From the NCBI GenBank assembly GCA_036674765.1, contig JARVKI010000005.1:782657-846656 (forward strand): a stretch of 64,000 nt of DNA. Reading direction: 5' to 3'. The position numbers and the translations under genes are program-made. The notes under the pieces were generated by a model that saw only the letters and a list, made by a program, of their open reading frames with translations, was not told the DNA's origin and made no database searches. This stretch comes from Seiridium cupressi (Eukaryota; Ascomycota; Sordariomycetes; Amphisphaeriales; Sporocadaceae). This document shows, one piece after another, positions 1 through 11,253 of the stretch; position 1 is the stretch's first letter; the number at the start of each line of letters is the position of its first letter.

Positions 1-1280
1 ATTCATGATTCCGTGCATCATGAACACTTCAGGCTTCTCTAAAGAGCCTGATGGCATTCGTGACTGAGATCTCGAAGCCTGTGTTTGCCGTACCCATTCA
101 AGGACCTCTTGGCGTCTTGGCGCAGGTAGCAACGTCCTCTTCAGAGATTCATCGGTGTCGAAAGAGAACTCCATGTGCCAATTTTCCGTGTGGAGAACCT
201 CCTCAAACTCGACCCAGGAGTCGTCATTTCCGGGAAGTACATGTCTCAATATCTGAACCAATAGTTGGAGACACGCCTTTGTGTGCTCGAGCTTGACTTG
301 CAACCAGATGACCTCTGCAGAATCATCCTGTAGCTCCGGGGGCAGTTCTGCGCGGGAGATCGGATTTTTATCGTCGTAGTTCTTTACCCTGCTGAGGTCC
401 TTGAGAGCTTGGTGAAGATGCTCTAAAGGTTGGCGTAGATCAGTTGTCCTCCCACTCGACTGGTTACGTTCAACCAGACTATAAGCACGGCGAACGTGTT
501 GGGTGAACGAGCGAAGGAACTGCTGACGTTTTTCATCAAGACTTGAGTTCTTGGAGCGTGCAAACCAGTATTGCTGGTGAGATTTTTCCCTCCATAGCTT
601 GGGAGGATCAGGCATGTGGAAAGAGATATATGGCGCTTGCAATATCTGCGCATCGGTCTCAGGAGGTAGCTCTTTCACTGAGTTTCCTTGAATCAGCGAC
701 ACTACTCTCGAAGGGGAGTAGCCAACCAGCATTGTGACATTAAGGCAGTGACTATGAATCTTGAAATGACCTTATATATGACCACCCATGTGCACTCAAG
801 GAGTTCCTATTCGTATAATGAACAGATGAAACCAGGAAACGACTTACAGGCTTTCTCAGTACTGGTGATCCACGATGCCAGTTTGCTCATGATGTCGAAA
901 CCTGGTGTTGCCCTAGGAGTATATGAAAGTAGCTGAGGTGTCCATCTCCAGGTAACTATCCTAGTTGTCTCGCTGTTTGGGGGCAGTCTCCATATAAGAT
1001 TCCCTTTTGTGTTGCATTGCACACAAAGTTCAGAAAACATCTCATGTCTGATATAACGAAGCCACCCATGGCCAGAATTATCGGAGGCCATGACGAACAC
1101 GAAAGAATGACCGAGATAGAAGTACATTTTCTCACGGTCTTCATTATCGGTTAAAAGTATATGGCCACCGCATTGGCCGCCCCCAGCCGGGTCATGGGAT
1201 ATTCCGGCACTTCCTGTCTCAGGTACCTCAAGCGGGAATTTGAGCTGGCCCGGACTATCGTCTCTGTAAACGAAGCTCAC
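1..1280 (-). CDS. Unknown protein, two visible exons, runs off the left edge
   Basis: I do not recognise this gene. A frame on the minus strand is open from about 1280 to 848. It ends at a good GTAAGT donor, and the frame resumes at 770 after a 77-nt intron (771-847, acceptor TATAAG). The join restores a continuous frame, with the codon split 1/2 and the joined residue a Cys, and it stays open to base 1. The product so far exceeds 390 residues, rich in charged and Gln residues in its second half, with no signal peptide or membrane segment seen. The frame at 1280 opens with GTG, not ATG, so the true start or a further 5' exon lies upstream on the minus strand. The intron fit is the main evidence that this is a gene. 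The function is unknown and the family unassigned. Confidence 0.5.
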
Positions 1281-1682
1281 CGCCTTAGTCCCGAAAAGAC
1301 TGGGTGCAGCAATTGATGCGGAATTGATGCCAAGTGATGTATCATTTCAGATCATGGATCGTGTCTGATGAACGGCAATATCATACCCCTGCTGTCTCAG
1401 ACCACTGATTACGTCCCATCACAAAAGACAGACGGACAGAAAGAAGAAAATAAAATGGCCAGGCAGCCATATTCCTGCAGGGCGCAACCTGTAGATCTGA
1501 TAAAAACCATGAGGCTAACAAAGCGGAAGACAAAAATGACCCACTTTACCGAGACAACCCTTGCATGCATAGCACTAGTCTAGACTACCTAAGTTAGCCG
1601 CTCATCCATTACAACCGTTGTCAACCTCTAGGTCAAACTCACACACCTTCAGAGTCCGATCAGTTCGGGTTACGAGACAAGC

Positions 1683-3095
1683 ATGGGGAAAGCCAAAGCA
1701 CAGAAAACTCGGTCTATCATACAGCAAGCAGCGTCTTCGGGAAAAACAGACGCGGCGGCCCAGCGGCCCAATTGGCCTCTATTCAAGCCTCCCTTGCCTG
1801 TTGCCCATCTGACCCTCGAGCCACCAGTATCTGCCTTTGAGGACAAGATCGTGGTGGCTCGGAATTTCTTTCCTAAATCCTTATGCCGCGACTACGTCAC
1901 CTTTCTGCAGACATTACCTTTGACGACTACCCCCGGACGTCCCAAGCGTGGGGAAGCGGTTCGAGTGAATGACAGATTTCAGGTCGACGACTTTCAATTT
2001 GCCCAACGGCTATGGCTTGAAACTGGCTTGAAGGACCTTGTCAACAACGAGTCGGTCAGGCATCTTTGGTGTGCCCACCTCCCATTTGCTAAGATCCTTG
2101 ACCATTGCTTATTCTGATTCTAAACAAGGGGTGGTGAGGTCGTTGGATTGAATCCCCGTATCCGTGTGTGTAAGTACAAGAAGCTTGCTTGCATCGATCA
2201 CAACCCTCCTTTGGTCCTCAAAAGCTGCAGGCTCTATAGTCGTTTTTTGAGGCACTTGGACCAGATATCGAACCACTTGTCCAATCACCAGGGATCTTTG
2301 GTCGTACAGGAAAAATGAGAAGCTGACACGTTCTTTTGTAACAGACCATTACGCTAAAGGCCAGTTCTTTGATGCGCACTGTAAGTCTGGCAGAATCTCT
2401 CATGGTAACCTGCATACTAGTGCTACATTGTTCTCCTGATCTCGGTCCAACCTTGAGCAAACGCTACCCAATCACACTACAAACCCAGCTACAGTTCTGA
2501 GGCTTTGGGCATCAATGAGCTCGCCACTCCGACCAAGGGAGACCGATCCGATCTGGAAGCCGAAGTCCCGGTCTGCTTGTTCGGCTATCATGCGTACCGG
2601 CTTCCCATAGACTGCTTTGCCTTTTTGGCTCCCTGTTTTTTATCATTTCTTTTCTTCTCCACGCTACTGCATCAGTCCCAAAAGGGCTTCTTCAACTTTG
2701 GCTAAAGAGCAGAGTTAATATCGGCCTTAGATGATGACTACAATGATGTGACCCTCCCTTCCGCCACGGAGGAAGGCGGAAACATCAGCACAAGGACGAC
2801 TTGGACATTGCTGCTCTACTTGACTTCGGCTGCAGATGGCTGTAGTGGCGGTGAAACGGTCTTTTATCCCCGTGACAGAAAGGTCGAGAAGGAGGCGATT
2901 GCAGTGGGGCTTGAGACGGGCATGTTACTTTTACACAAACATGGGGACGATTGCTTACTAGTAAGTGTTCTCATACGATTATTGTATACCTCAAACTATT
3001 ATTCAGCGTACTAACCACGTTGATAGCACGAGGGGCGCGAAGTGTTAGAAGGCCACAAGTGGATTCTGCGAAGTGATCTCTGTGTGAGGAGATAG
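1683..3095 (+). CDS. 2-oxoglutarate/Fe(II)-dependent dioxygenase (prolyl 4-hydroxylase-like)
   Basis: Five exons fit: 1683-2068, 2129-2169, 2345-2380, 2731-2960 and 3027-3095, giving about 253 residues. The spliced protein carries the double-stranded beta-helix signature. An HxD iron pair (His-Tyr-Asp) lies in a GQFFDAHYDD context at the exon 3/4 junction. A TTWTLLLYLT strand and a GGETVFYP turn follow, then the distal His in an HKHGDDC...HEGREV block and the 2OG-binding Arg in ILRSDLC. This matches the 2OG-Fe(II) oxygenase/P4Hc fold, which hydroxylates protein or small-molecule substrates. The substrate cannot be read from sequence. There is no signal peptide, and the Lys-rich start suggests a cytosolic or nuclear protein. 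Introns 2 and 3 are unusually long for this window (175 and 350 nt), while introns 1 and 4 are 60-66 nt. All key residues are present, so the gene looks functional. Confidence 0.87.
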
Positions 3096-4620
3096 GCGCG
3101 AGTCTGTGTGCCCACTGTTTACCTCACGTCTTAACAAGCTTATACCCAGTGAGCTTCGAAGGCTCAACACCCAGTCATTGAGCTACCACGTGGTATAGAA
3201 AACGGACCTTTGACGTCAGGCTGCGTCAGTCGGTATACTCATTGCCAAGATTACTAGTTAGACGCCAGCCCCGGTCGACTTGGAAGGGCAGATGGTGCCT
3301 TGTTCTTGCTTTTGTATCTGCATCAAGAGCAACAGCCAAGAGTTTCATCGAATTTGACAGTGTCGATCCGTTGATGTAAGGTTCTTTTGGGCTAGACCAA
3401 TAGGAAGAGCTACCCGAAAGCCTCAAATTTTCTTCAGCTGCGTCAAGACCACGGCGGGCCTAAGATAGGTCAAACCATGGTAGTGGCATTCGCCCTCCGA
3501 AAGGAATCCACCCCTCCATACGTTGGTGACTAGTCTAGGTCTGGGTTACACAAGTCAACTGTCATACCAGATTCCATCCGTATAATCTCGCAGGATGATA
3601 GCCACGTATACTGTGCTTCTTGTAAACAGCCCTGCATGAAAAGATATGAGCGCGATGGCAGTCCAACGAACCTGATGTTCCACAAACCCTGAGACGGCCG
3701 GTAAAGGTGGAGACCTTTCAATATGAGAAAACATATCGTGATCGCGTAACCTGTCCTAGGCTTGGAACATACTACCATTACAATGCTCTGTCGCTGAGGC
3801 TTCTCTCTATGATCAATACGATCTACAAATAATCCCTATCCCTAATGTATTGTGATGCGTTGATTTGAGTTTATTATATCGTGAGACGCTTGAGGCATCA
3901 TGTGCGAATAGGGACCGCGACGAATTCGTGCGGACGTCCTCAATTTAGCTCATGATTTCACTCCCTTGCCCTGTGCTGAAAAGTGCACTCCAATTCAATG
4001 TAGCCATTTTTGTACAATCAGTCTTTCCTATATTTTCGCAGAACAGTCGACTGAGATTTAGTCGTTCTGGCATGGCAGATGGGGTCATATTTCTTCAAGT
4101 GCTTTTCGTTACATGATTGCTCGTTAAAAGACATTGCCAATTACAGGATTTCCGAACTAGACACAATAGACTAGAGGAGTCGATTGAATACGAGTCGCTA
4201 TTAGTTCTGTTTTAGGAAGGCACTACACCTCTAAAGCAGTAGTCTCTGTGGAGTTTCATGACTCGAAGCAGTCAAGAGAATCCAAACACGAGCTAGGTCT
4301 ATGTTTCATCCAGTATACACATTGGTTTGATCAAAAATTGATATTGCTAGACATAAAGTCAATGTTTCGTCGCCATGACTCTAAGCCAAAGATACGCAAG
4401 TAGACAATGAACAAGGAACCGGTATAACACACATACAAACGGATTCTTTATTGATCTGACTTAATTATAAGGGCAATCTTTCGTCTCGCGCCATAGCTTT
4501 CTTTGACACCTAAATAGTTCCTTGATATTCAGATCTCACATTTCGGAATACCATTGTATTGTTCTCTTCTGTCGCATTCTTCTTGCAACTAACGTAGCCT
4601 CTTGACATATATTCCGGGCA
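3096..4620. other. Intergenic, no supported gene
   Basis: This is about 1.5 kb between the dioxygenase and the small Ser-rich gene. Frames are short, lack recognisable motifs and do not join through splice sites. The right half becomes AT-richer towards the downstream promoter. I see no RNA gene or repeat here. Confidence 0.6.
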
Positions 4621-4630
4621 TATATATAAA
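4621..4630 (+). promoter_or_regulatory. TATA box upstream of the Ser/Lys/His-rich gene
   Basis: The sequence TATATATAAA lies about 140 nt before the ATG at 4771. It is followed by a C/A-rich leader (ACCATACAACACCC, then CAAACTCTACAGC before the ATG), typical of a fungal 5' UTR. A strong TATA suggests an inducible or highly expressed gene. This is inference from motif and position only. Confidence 0.45.
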
Positions 4631-4770
4631 CTCGACCAACTTACCTCAAGAGCCAGATATCCTCCATAACCATACAACACCCTTGTTCTAGTACCATCAG
4701 TGACTCTCGAATTATTCTCCGCAAGTGGATATTACCATAACGAAGACACAAACTCTACAGCATAGTAACA

Positions 4771-5199
4771 ATGATTCGCCGCACATTCACCGACGAAAAC
4801 GGGGAGCAACGTGCTTATATGTATGAGAACCCAGAGCATATGGCTCATATGTCACAGGATGAGTACTGGAATAATCCAGAGGAGGTCGCCTATTCTTATA
4901 GGCCCGAAAGTGGAAACAGACAGGCACGAGACCTTTGTCGAGAATCCATCAACCAAGAGAAAGATCGTCACTCCAGTAGCAGTGGAAAGACAGAAAAGCA
5001 TGGCTCAAGTAAGCATAGCTCTAGTAAGAACAAGTCGTCAAGCAAGGGTTCGTCGCTGAATTACTTCGCCGGGAGCTCCAGTAGTAGTTCGAGTAAGGAC
5101 AAGGAGCACAAACACAGCAGCAGCTCAGGTAAAGACCATAAGCATGGCAGCAGCTCAAGCAAGCATAAGAGCAGCAGCAGCAGCAGCAAGAGACACTAA
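4771..5199 (+). CDS. Small Ser/Lys/His-rich low-complexity protein
   Basis: This is a single exon of 142 residues that I cannot assign to a family. The first ~55 residues are of mixed composition and acidic to neutral, with several Met, Tyr and Asn. From about residue 65 the protein is almost entirely Ser, Lys, His and Gly, built from repeated runs such as SSSKHKSS, and it ends in a CAG/AGC-type trinucleotide stretch coding for serine followed by KRH. No signal peptide or membrane helix is visible. The tail is predicted to be disordered and strongly basic, which could suit nucleic-acid binding or condensate-type behaviour, but that is speculation. A real gene is supported by the clean ATG, the TATA box about 140 nt upstream and the repeat-coding frame staying open. 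A stress-response or hydrophilin-like role is possible but not shown. Confidence 0.6.
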   Translation: MIRRTFTDENGEQRAYMYENPEHMAHMSQDEYWNNPEEVAYSYRPESGNRQARDLCRESINQEKDRHSSSSGKTEKHGSSKHSSSKNKSSSKGSSLNYFAGSSSSSSSKDKEHKHSSSSGKDHKHGSSSSKHKSSSSSSKRH

Positions 5200-6134
5200 G
5201 GCTTGTGATATTCATAATAGAGGGCCAGGGGCTTTACGGTGAGTTAGCTCAAAGTAAGTTAAACCGAACTACATGTAAGTAACGAATTATCATAATAGAC
5301 TACTATTCTTCTCCTCTTCATTAAAAATGGGCAACGTATGAGTATTCGGTGAAGCAGTAAGATTCGCACAATAGTTGGAAAAATATATAAGTTGAAATTT
5401 TATATCTACCATTTCAAATATAGCATCACCGGCAAGGGGCTTCATCGTTACACCCCACGCGAAAATAATCATCTGACGAGTCCGGTGGAGATGTGCTGAT
5501 GCTTGCCTCAAATCAGGGAGTCGAGCCACCACCTCGAGTGGATCGACCCACTACATGCCGCTATGTATTGTGACAAGACACGCACACACGCAAGGGATCT
5601 GTTGAATTATCGTAACAGGGGTTCGCTGGATGGACCAGCAACTGCTGCAAGTAACGTGTTATTCCTGCATTGGGAAGGCCGAGTGAGAATTCATTGAACG
5701 CGATGAGTGGTTCGCTAGTCGCTATCTGCGCCAAGATTGTGCTGATGCTGGCGTCAACAGATCTCACGGGCTGCATGTGATCTAGACAAAATGCCAATCT
5801 GATTCGCAATAAGTACTTGCGGGGCCGCAGGATATGCAGAGTAGGTGGTATTCAAATGCGATATCACGTGTACCTTACTATGAATGACCTTGCATGAGAG
5901 GGGTATGAAGTAGGTGAATTACAAAAAGGTACAAGTCCAAGAGTCATTATATGAATGATGGACCGATAAGCGGTCAAACCCTGTCCATTGTATGTATTCA
6001 CACCAGACTGATCCTTGCTGAAAGATTTCATTCTAGCAACTCATGAAAAATTTCATACATATCGAGTACCATCTGATCTTGACAGCCCCTGAATAACGGC
6101 TATAGGTTCAGCCTCCTCATAAAATCTCGCCAAA
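5200..6134. other. Intergenic, no supported gene
   Basis: About 0.9 kb between the Ser-rich gene and the SDR pseudogene. Only short unrelated frames occur. No tRNA-like fold or repeat was noticed. Confidence 0.55.
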
Positions 6135-7153
6135 ATGCCTTGGGACCTGAAAGGAAAGGTTGCAATTGTCACCGGGGCGGGTAGCGGTACGTAATTTCAA
6201 CCTCTGGAGAATCTAGAATTACATGCTGGCCTGTCTAACCTTCGCTGAGCAATTGCTAAACGCAGGCACATCCGTCATCTTCGCCGACATTGCTCTCCGT
6301 CCTGAAGCGGAGGCAACACTTGCAAAGTTCCCCCATCCATCAGAAGATGGCAGAGCTTCCTCGATATACCATAAGATGGATCAGTCTGATTAGTCTCAAA
6401 TATCTGCCACGTGGGAATTTGCCTTGAAGGCATTCGGCAGAATCGATCTGCTCTGTCCTGGGGCTGGTATATGGTAAGTACTACGAGAAGTTCTGAAGAA
6501 CGAAAATTAATTGCTGTTGTAGGAAGCCCCCATCCTCGTCCTTCTGGCATGCTGCAGGAACCTCTCCCTTTGCCAAGGATGACCCCAATGGGGCCCCTGG
6601 TGTATACAACGTCTTTGCTGTGAACGTTATGGGACCTATCCGATTTTCCCAGATTGCCATTGACTACTGGCTAGGGAACAAGATCGCTGGCAACCTCATT
6701 TTCGTTGCGTCTCAATCTGCATATCTCCCTACTATTGGCACACCTTTGTACAGTGCGGGCAAAGGTGCCCTCACGACCTTCACTCAAAGCTTTGCACAAC
6801 TCAAAGCCCGCCTGAACATCCGAGTCACTGCTATGTGTCCATCCGTGACGTACACGTCAGCTACACAGCTAGACCATTGCAAGTCCAAGATCCGGGACTT
6901 CGACATGAATATGACAGCAACGGAGTGCGCCGAGGTAATGTTGCGTATGGTCACCGAGGAAGAATATGGCAATGGAGATGTCGTTGAGGCTATGCAATTT
7001 GGTAAAGGGAAATCGGATGTCAGAGTACGCAAAATTCCGTACCATAACCTGCGAGCGGATATCGACTTCAATGGTGAATTCAGCGGCAAGAATATCATGG
7101 CGGAAGAAGAGAAGCTCTATGAGCAGCTGAAGACGAAGGGTATGAGACCATGA
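6135..7153 (+). pseudogene. Short-chain dehydrogenase/reductase, broken by an in-frame TAG
   Basis: The start reads MPWDLKGKVAIVTGAGSG, the TGxxxGxG NAD(P)-binding start of an SDR, with a donor at 6187. Exon 2 (6266-6473) and exon 3 (6523-7153) continue the fold: a VIFADIALRPEAEA strand, a PGAG motif in place of NNAG, then VASQSAY and the catalytic YSAGK (YxxxK). The C-terminus (LYEQLKTKGMRP) is typical of the 15-PGDH-like fungal SDRs. The frame is interrupted by TAG at 6391-6393, where relatives (from memory) have Trp (context SD-stop-SQISATWEFALKAFG), so a TGG-to-TAG change is likely. The first intron also seems to remove the helix after GxGxxG: codons resembling LTFAEQLLNAG sit just before the acceptor, but no in-frame acceptor includes them. 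Everything downstream is intact, suggesting recent inactivation, a sequencing error or stop readthrough. Confidence 0.72.
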
Positions 7154-7605
7154 TAGACTTCTACTTTGAAAGTGTTTCAAAGATTTACGACATGTGTAAC
7201 CACTTGTGAATATCATGAGTGGGTATATTCACCGCAGGTCCTGGATACGCTGATTTTTACAGCAGTCATAAATGGAACTCAAGCGAGTCTAAACTGGTAT
7301 TCACGTGGGAATTAGAGTTATATATCAGTCTTTGGGAAGGAATGTTGAAAAAAAGAATTAAAGAAAAAAAGGAAAAGGATCCAGACCTAAACCCTCACGA
7401 TGTGCGGACAAGACCCCTGGAGCTCACGAGTGAATGAACAGAATTGTAGAATTACGCAGGAAATGAGCTGTAGTGTGAGACTTGAGGAGTTTTCAGCATA
7501 TATCAAGTATGTCTAGTGGTATCGCAGTGCTTTTCCGAGTTCCTCTCCCGTGACACCGAACGCCAGAAAATGCAAATCACGAACGCTCTCGGCCTGGATC
7601 CTGAT
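7154..7605. other. Convergent 3' intergenic region
   Basis: About 450 nt between the 3' ends of the SDR pseudogene and cms1. It has an A-rich stretch near 7350-7380 that may serve polyadenylation. No gene seen. Confidence 0.5.
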
Positions 7606-8541
7606 CTAATAGAAGAGCAGTTGCAGAGGTTTCTCCTCTACTGTGTATCTTTCCTTGAACTCGTTCCTCGCCAGCCATTTTGTCAGAGGCATGGTGATCT
7701 CCTTCATGTCGAGAATACCCCTTTTCTTCTGATCGATGTGAGAAGCATCCACCACAAGTCGTTCTAGATTGGCCAAAGACAAGGCACCTATACACTAATT
7801 AGATACGCCACTGCCAGTTTGAAAAGATAGTGCATACCATTCTCGACAAGATCGCTCAGTCTTTGGGGAGTTCCCACAGCCAGACCAGTTCTGTGCGTCT
7901 TCAAGAATTTGATCGACTCATCGATCTTGATATGTTTCGCGAACTAGACACGGTTATTAAGTAGACCCACGGAAACCAAATGGTCGCAGCACGTACCAGT
8001 TTGGCAATGCTATTCTCCTTTGACTGATACTTCCTCAGGGCCCTGACAACATCGGCAGCCCTTAGGCCTGCGCCTGCCACGATAATGGTGTGAGGGGCAC
8101 CTTTCTGTTTGGGCGCTTTCCCCAGATCTTCCGGCTGACCTGCGTGCTTCTCTAGAAATTCAGGCAGCTTTGCTAGGGTTCTGGGTTCCTGCCATGATGT
8201 GGTGTCTTGTATGGAGCCGGCTGTAACGCTTGTTAGTGATCTTGCCGACGTCGACGCCGAGAGACGGGCATCTTACGTGAAATGTACAAATCTGCGAGTT
8301 CGACAGAGCTTAGATCCGTGGCAAACTTGCTTGTTCTTTGGGCAAGATGGTCGGCCATGAGCTGGGGGTCCATAAAAGCTATGGCAGTGTTCACGCCAAG
8401 CTCCGTGTCTAAGAGAGTGTCGTCCTGCTCATAACCCGTCTTCCTCTTCTTGCGGCGACCACCATCTTCGTCGTGAGAGCGCTTCTTCGACTTGGCTTTA
8501 GAAGCCAGGCTCTCCGACTTCGGAATCTTCTCTTCAGACAT
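7606..8541 (-). CDS. cms1: Cms1-family ribosome biogenesis protein (90S pre-ribosome associated)
   Basis: Four exons on the minus strand: 8541-8277, 8220-7997, 7943-7838 and 7787-7606. All three introns have GT-AG ends, and the product is about 258 residues. The N-terminus is a Lys/Arg-rich, likely nuclear-localising segment (SKKRSHDEDGGRRKKRK). The rest reads like a shrunken DEAD-box core without Walker A: a HTIIVAGAGLRAADVVRALRKY strand-helix, then GTPQRLSDLVENG (like the GTPxRL motif Ib of helicases), then LERLVVDASHID (degenerate motif II). This architecture is characteristic of Cms1/CMSS1, a nucleolar component of the U3-containing 90S pre-ribosome. It heads a divergent pair with the aspartyl-tRNA synthetase gene, with 342 nt between start codons. 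PAC-like and RRPE-like motifs lie between them, matching co-regulation with other ribosome-biogenesis genes. Confidence 0.88.
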
Positions 8542-8619
8542 GACCGTGCGGGTGAAAAGGTGTGATGTGGAATATCGATCAATATCTTTTCGGCTGCTGG
8601 AGCCAAAAAATTGGTATTC

Positions 8620-8647
8620 GGAAAAATTCGGCTAACGAGGCGATGAG
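8620..8647. promoter_or_regulatory. RRPE-like and PAC elements in the cms1/AspRS divergent promoter
   Basis: GGAAAAATTCGG at 8620-8631 resembles RRPE (AAAAATTTT core). GCGATGAG at 8640-8647 matches the PAC box core. The pair lies 80-105 nt upstream of the cms1 start and about 240 nt upstream of the AspRS start. PAC plus RRPE mark ribosome-biogenesis promoters in ascomycetes. Function here is inferred from motif match and gene role. Confidence 0.5.
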
Positions 8648-8883
8648 ACGGCGAGATGCCAATACCGTATGACGTGGTGAGTTGCGGTTACCGGTGCCTG
8701 CCCCGCCAAAAATAATTGTTGCCCCGCGTCACGCCGAACGCTCAGACGAGTCACAAATTCGACCCCTCCATCCAGTCACTATATTGGGCACGGATTTCAC
8801 CACCTCGTCCTACGCTCGTCTTTGTCAATTGCCAATGCTGTTTACCTAATCCACAGTCGCCTGTCATTGGAACAACAGCCACG

Positions 8884-11253
8884 ATGTCCGAAAAACCTGC
8901 CGAGGATCCTACCCAGGCTTCAGGCTCCGCCGCGCCGGCCGAGGGAGAGGATGCTGGCCCATCGAAGAAGGCTCAGAAAAAGGCCGAGGCCAAGGCAAAG
9001 AAGGAAGCAGAGAAGGCCAAGCGAGCTGCCGAAGTGAAGGAGAGAGAAGCCGCCGCAAAGGCCGCTGCCGGAGGCGGCGAAGATCTCGCAAAGGAGAACT
9101 ATGTATGCAGCATGGATTGTGATTTTCAAAGACGCCATGCATTGGTGCTAATCTAGCGATCTCAGGGAGACATTACACACACCATCACGGTCGATGCCGA
9201 GAAGGTCAAGTTGAAGGACATTGGTGACGCACACCTGGACAAGACTATCAAAATGCGGGCGTGGATCCAGAACTCACGTATGCAAGGAGCTAAGATGGTA
9301 TGCCACTCCCAGAGCAATCGTTTTTATTTTTCCTCCTAGAGGAGCTATACTGACTTCTAACCCTTCTATAGGCCTTTGTAGAGCTTCGTGAAGAACGCAA
9401 TTGGTCGATACGTGAGTATCTTTTTGATTCTTTCTGCGCACGTGGACCTGTTGCAGGAACCAAAACTCACCTACACCCGTTTCAGTACTTACATTTTATC
9501 TGTCAGATTGGTGACTAACTTTAATTTAATGTAGAGGGTGTCATGGCCGTTAGTGCTGAAGGAAAGCCCGTGAGCAAACAGATGGTCAAGTGGACTGGTG
9601 GCATTAACCTTGAGAGCTATGTACTTGTCGAAGCTGTCGTCAAGAAGCCACTCGACCCGGTCAAGAGCTGCCGCGTCAGCGAGTACGAGCTTCACCTCAC
9701 CAAGTGCTACCTGATCGCCTCCGCCCCCGAGGTCCTGGGAATGACTCTGGGAGCCGCTAACAAGGCTGTGGCAAGCTTCGAGGATGAAGATGAGACTGCC
9801 CCGACTGAAGCGGTTAAGGACCTTACCATCACCGACCCTGCTGGTGCGCCCGCTGCCAGCTTGACTACTCATTTAAACAACCCTATCATGCACAAGAGGG
9901 CCCCTGTCCAACAGGCAATCGCCGATATACGGATGACTGTGCGGAAGTTGTTCGCCGAATACTTGGAGTCGAAGGATTTCGTCCAATTCGAACCGCCCTG
10001 CCTCATCGGTGCGGCCTCGGAAGGTGGCGCAAACGTCTTTGGGCTAAAGTACTTCGACAAACAGGCATTCCTCGCGCAATCACCACAGTTCTACAAGCAA
10101 TTTGAGATTGCCGGTGGTAGAAAACGAGTCTACTGCATTGGCCCTGTGTTCAGGGCCGAGAACTCCAATACTCCAAGACACATGACTGAGGTACGGGCCG
10201 GTATTATTGTCCAAAGGGAACGAGTTGCTAAATATTATCACAGTTCACCGGTCTTGATATGGAAATGGAGATGTAAGTGAAACCTCGCTATCAGGATCTT
10301 TTCTTCATTTTCTTTCATCTTTTATTTTTATCCAGCTTTTCTTCCCGTGCCCTTTTGGAAATCTAAGAGAGTACTGAGGCTTCACTGAAGCCGACGACAA
10401 CAATCTACTCATGTACGATACAAATAATAAGCTAACATGTGTTGTCACCAGAGAGGAGAGCTACACTGAAGTCCTCACCATGATAGAGAGCCTGCTTCTC
10501 TATATCTTCAGAGGATTAGAGGAGAAGAGGAAAGAGGAGATAGAACTAATCCGGGCTGTCTATCCGTCTGAACCGTTCCTTTTGCCTCCGCCTGGTAAGG
10601 AAGTGAGGCTCACTTTTGCCGAAGGACAGAAGCTGTTGCGTGAGGAGGGGCCTCCAGAATATCGCAATGTTTCTGACCATGAGGATATGAGTACTCCTCA
10701 AGAAAAGGCTCTTGGCGCACTAGTTCGTAAGAAGTACAACACCGACTTCTATGTTCTCGACAAGTTCCCGGAGGAGGCACGACCCTTCTATGCTATGGAG
10801 GATCCTGCGAACCCTAAGGTCACAAATGCCTATGACTTCTTCAGTAAGTAACTTCTAGAGTTGTTCCGCGCACTTTGTGGCCTGTTTCAGGAGTTACCAC
10901 TTCCTGATCGAGTGTTTTTTGCTCCTGAAACACGAGCTTTAACTCCCGATACCTCGCCAGACACACTCAAAGAAGGCTTTGCTAACCCCAGACCAGTGCG
11001 CGGACAGGAGATTCTGTCAGGAGGACAAAGAATCCACACACCGGAAGCTCTTGAGGCCAGAATCCGCAAGAAGGGAGTAGATCCGAAGAGTTCTGGAATC
11101 AAGGAGTACGTCGACGTGTTTAGATCGGCAGGTGTACCGCCACATGGCGGTGGTGGCATCGGCCTCGATCGTGTGGTTTCTTGGTATCTGAACCTACCTT
11201 CAGTTCATCTTTCGAGTTACTATCCACGAACTCCCAAACGTCTTCTACCTTAG
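8884..11253 (+). CDS. dps1: Aspartyl-tRNA synthetase, cytoplasmic (class IIb)
   Basis: Seven exons fit: 8884-9102, 9166-9297, 9372-9411, 9535-10190, 10244-10272, 10452-10843 and 10997-11253, giving 574 residues. The enzyme charges tRNA-Asp with aspartate. The N-terminal ~70 residues form a Lys/Ala/Glu-rich helical extension (KKAQKKAEAKAKKEAEKAK), as in eukaryotic cytosolic AspRS, where it aids tRNA binding. An OB-fold anticodon domain follows (MRAWIQNSRMQGAKMAFVEL). The catalytic core starts near residue 250 (MHKRAPVQQAIADIR, motif 1 region). Motif 2 reads FRAENSNTPRHMTEFTGLDMEME and spans the 29-nt exon 5. Motif 3 is GGGGIGLDRVVSW, with Asp where the class II consensus has Glu. The ATG at 8884 starts the Ala/Lys-rich extension. 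No mitochondrial presequence is seen. The 153-nt last intron (10844-10996) uses acceptor GACCAG to give DFFMRGQEIL. Confidence 0.93.
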
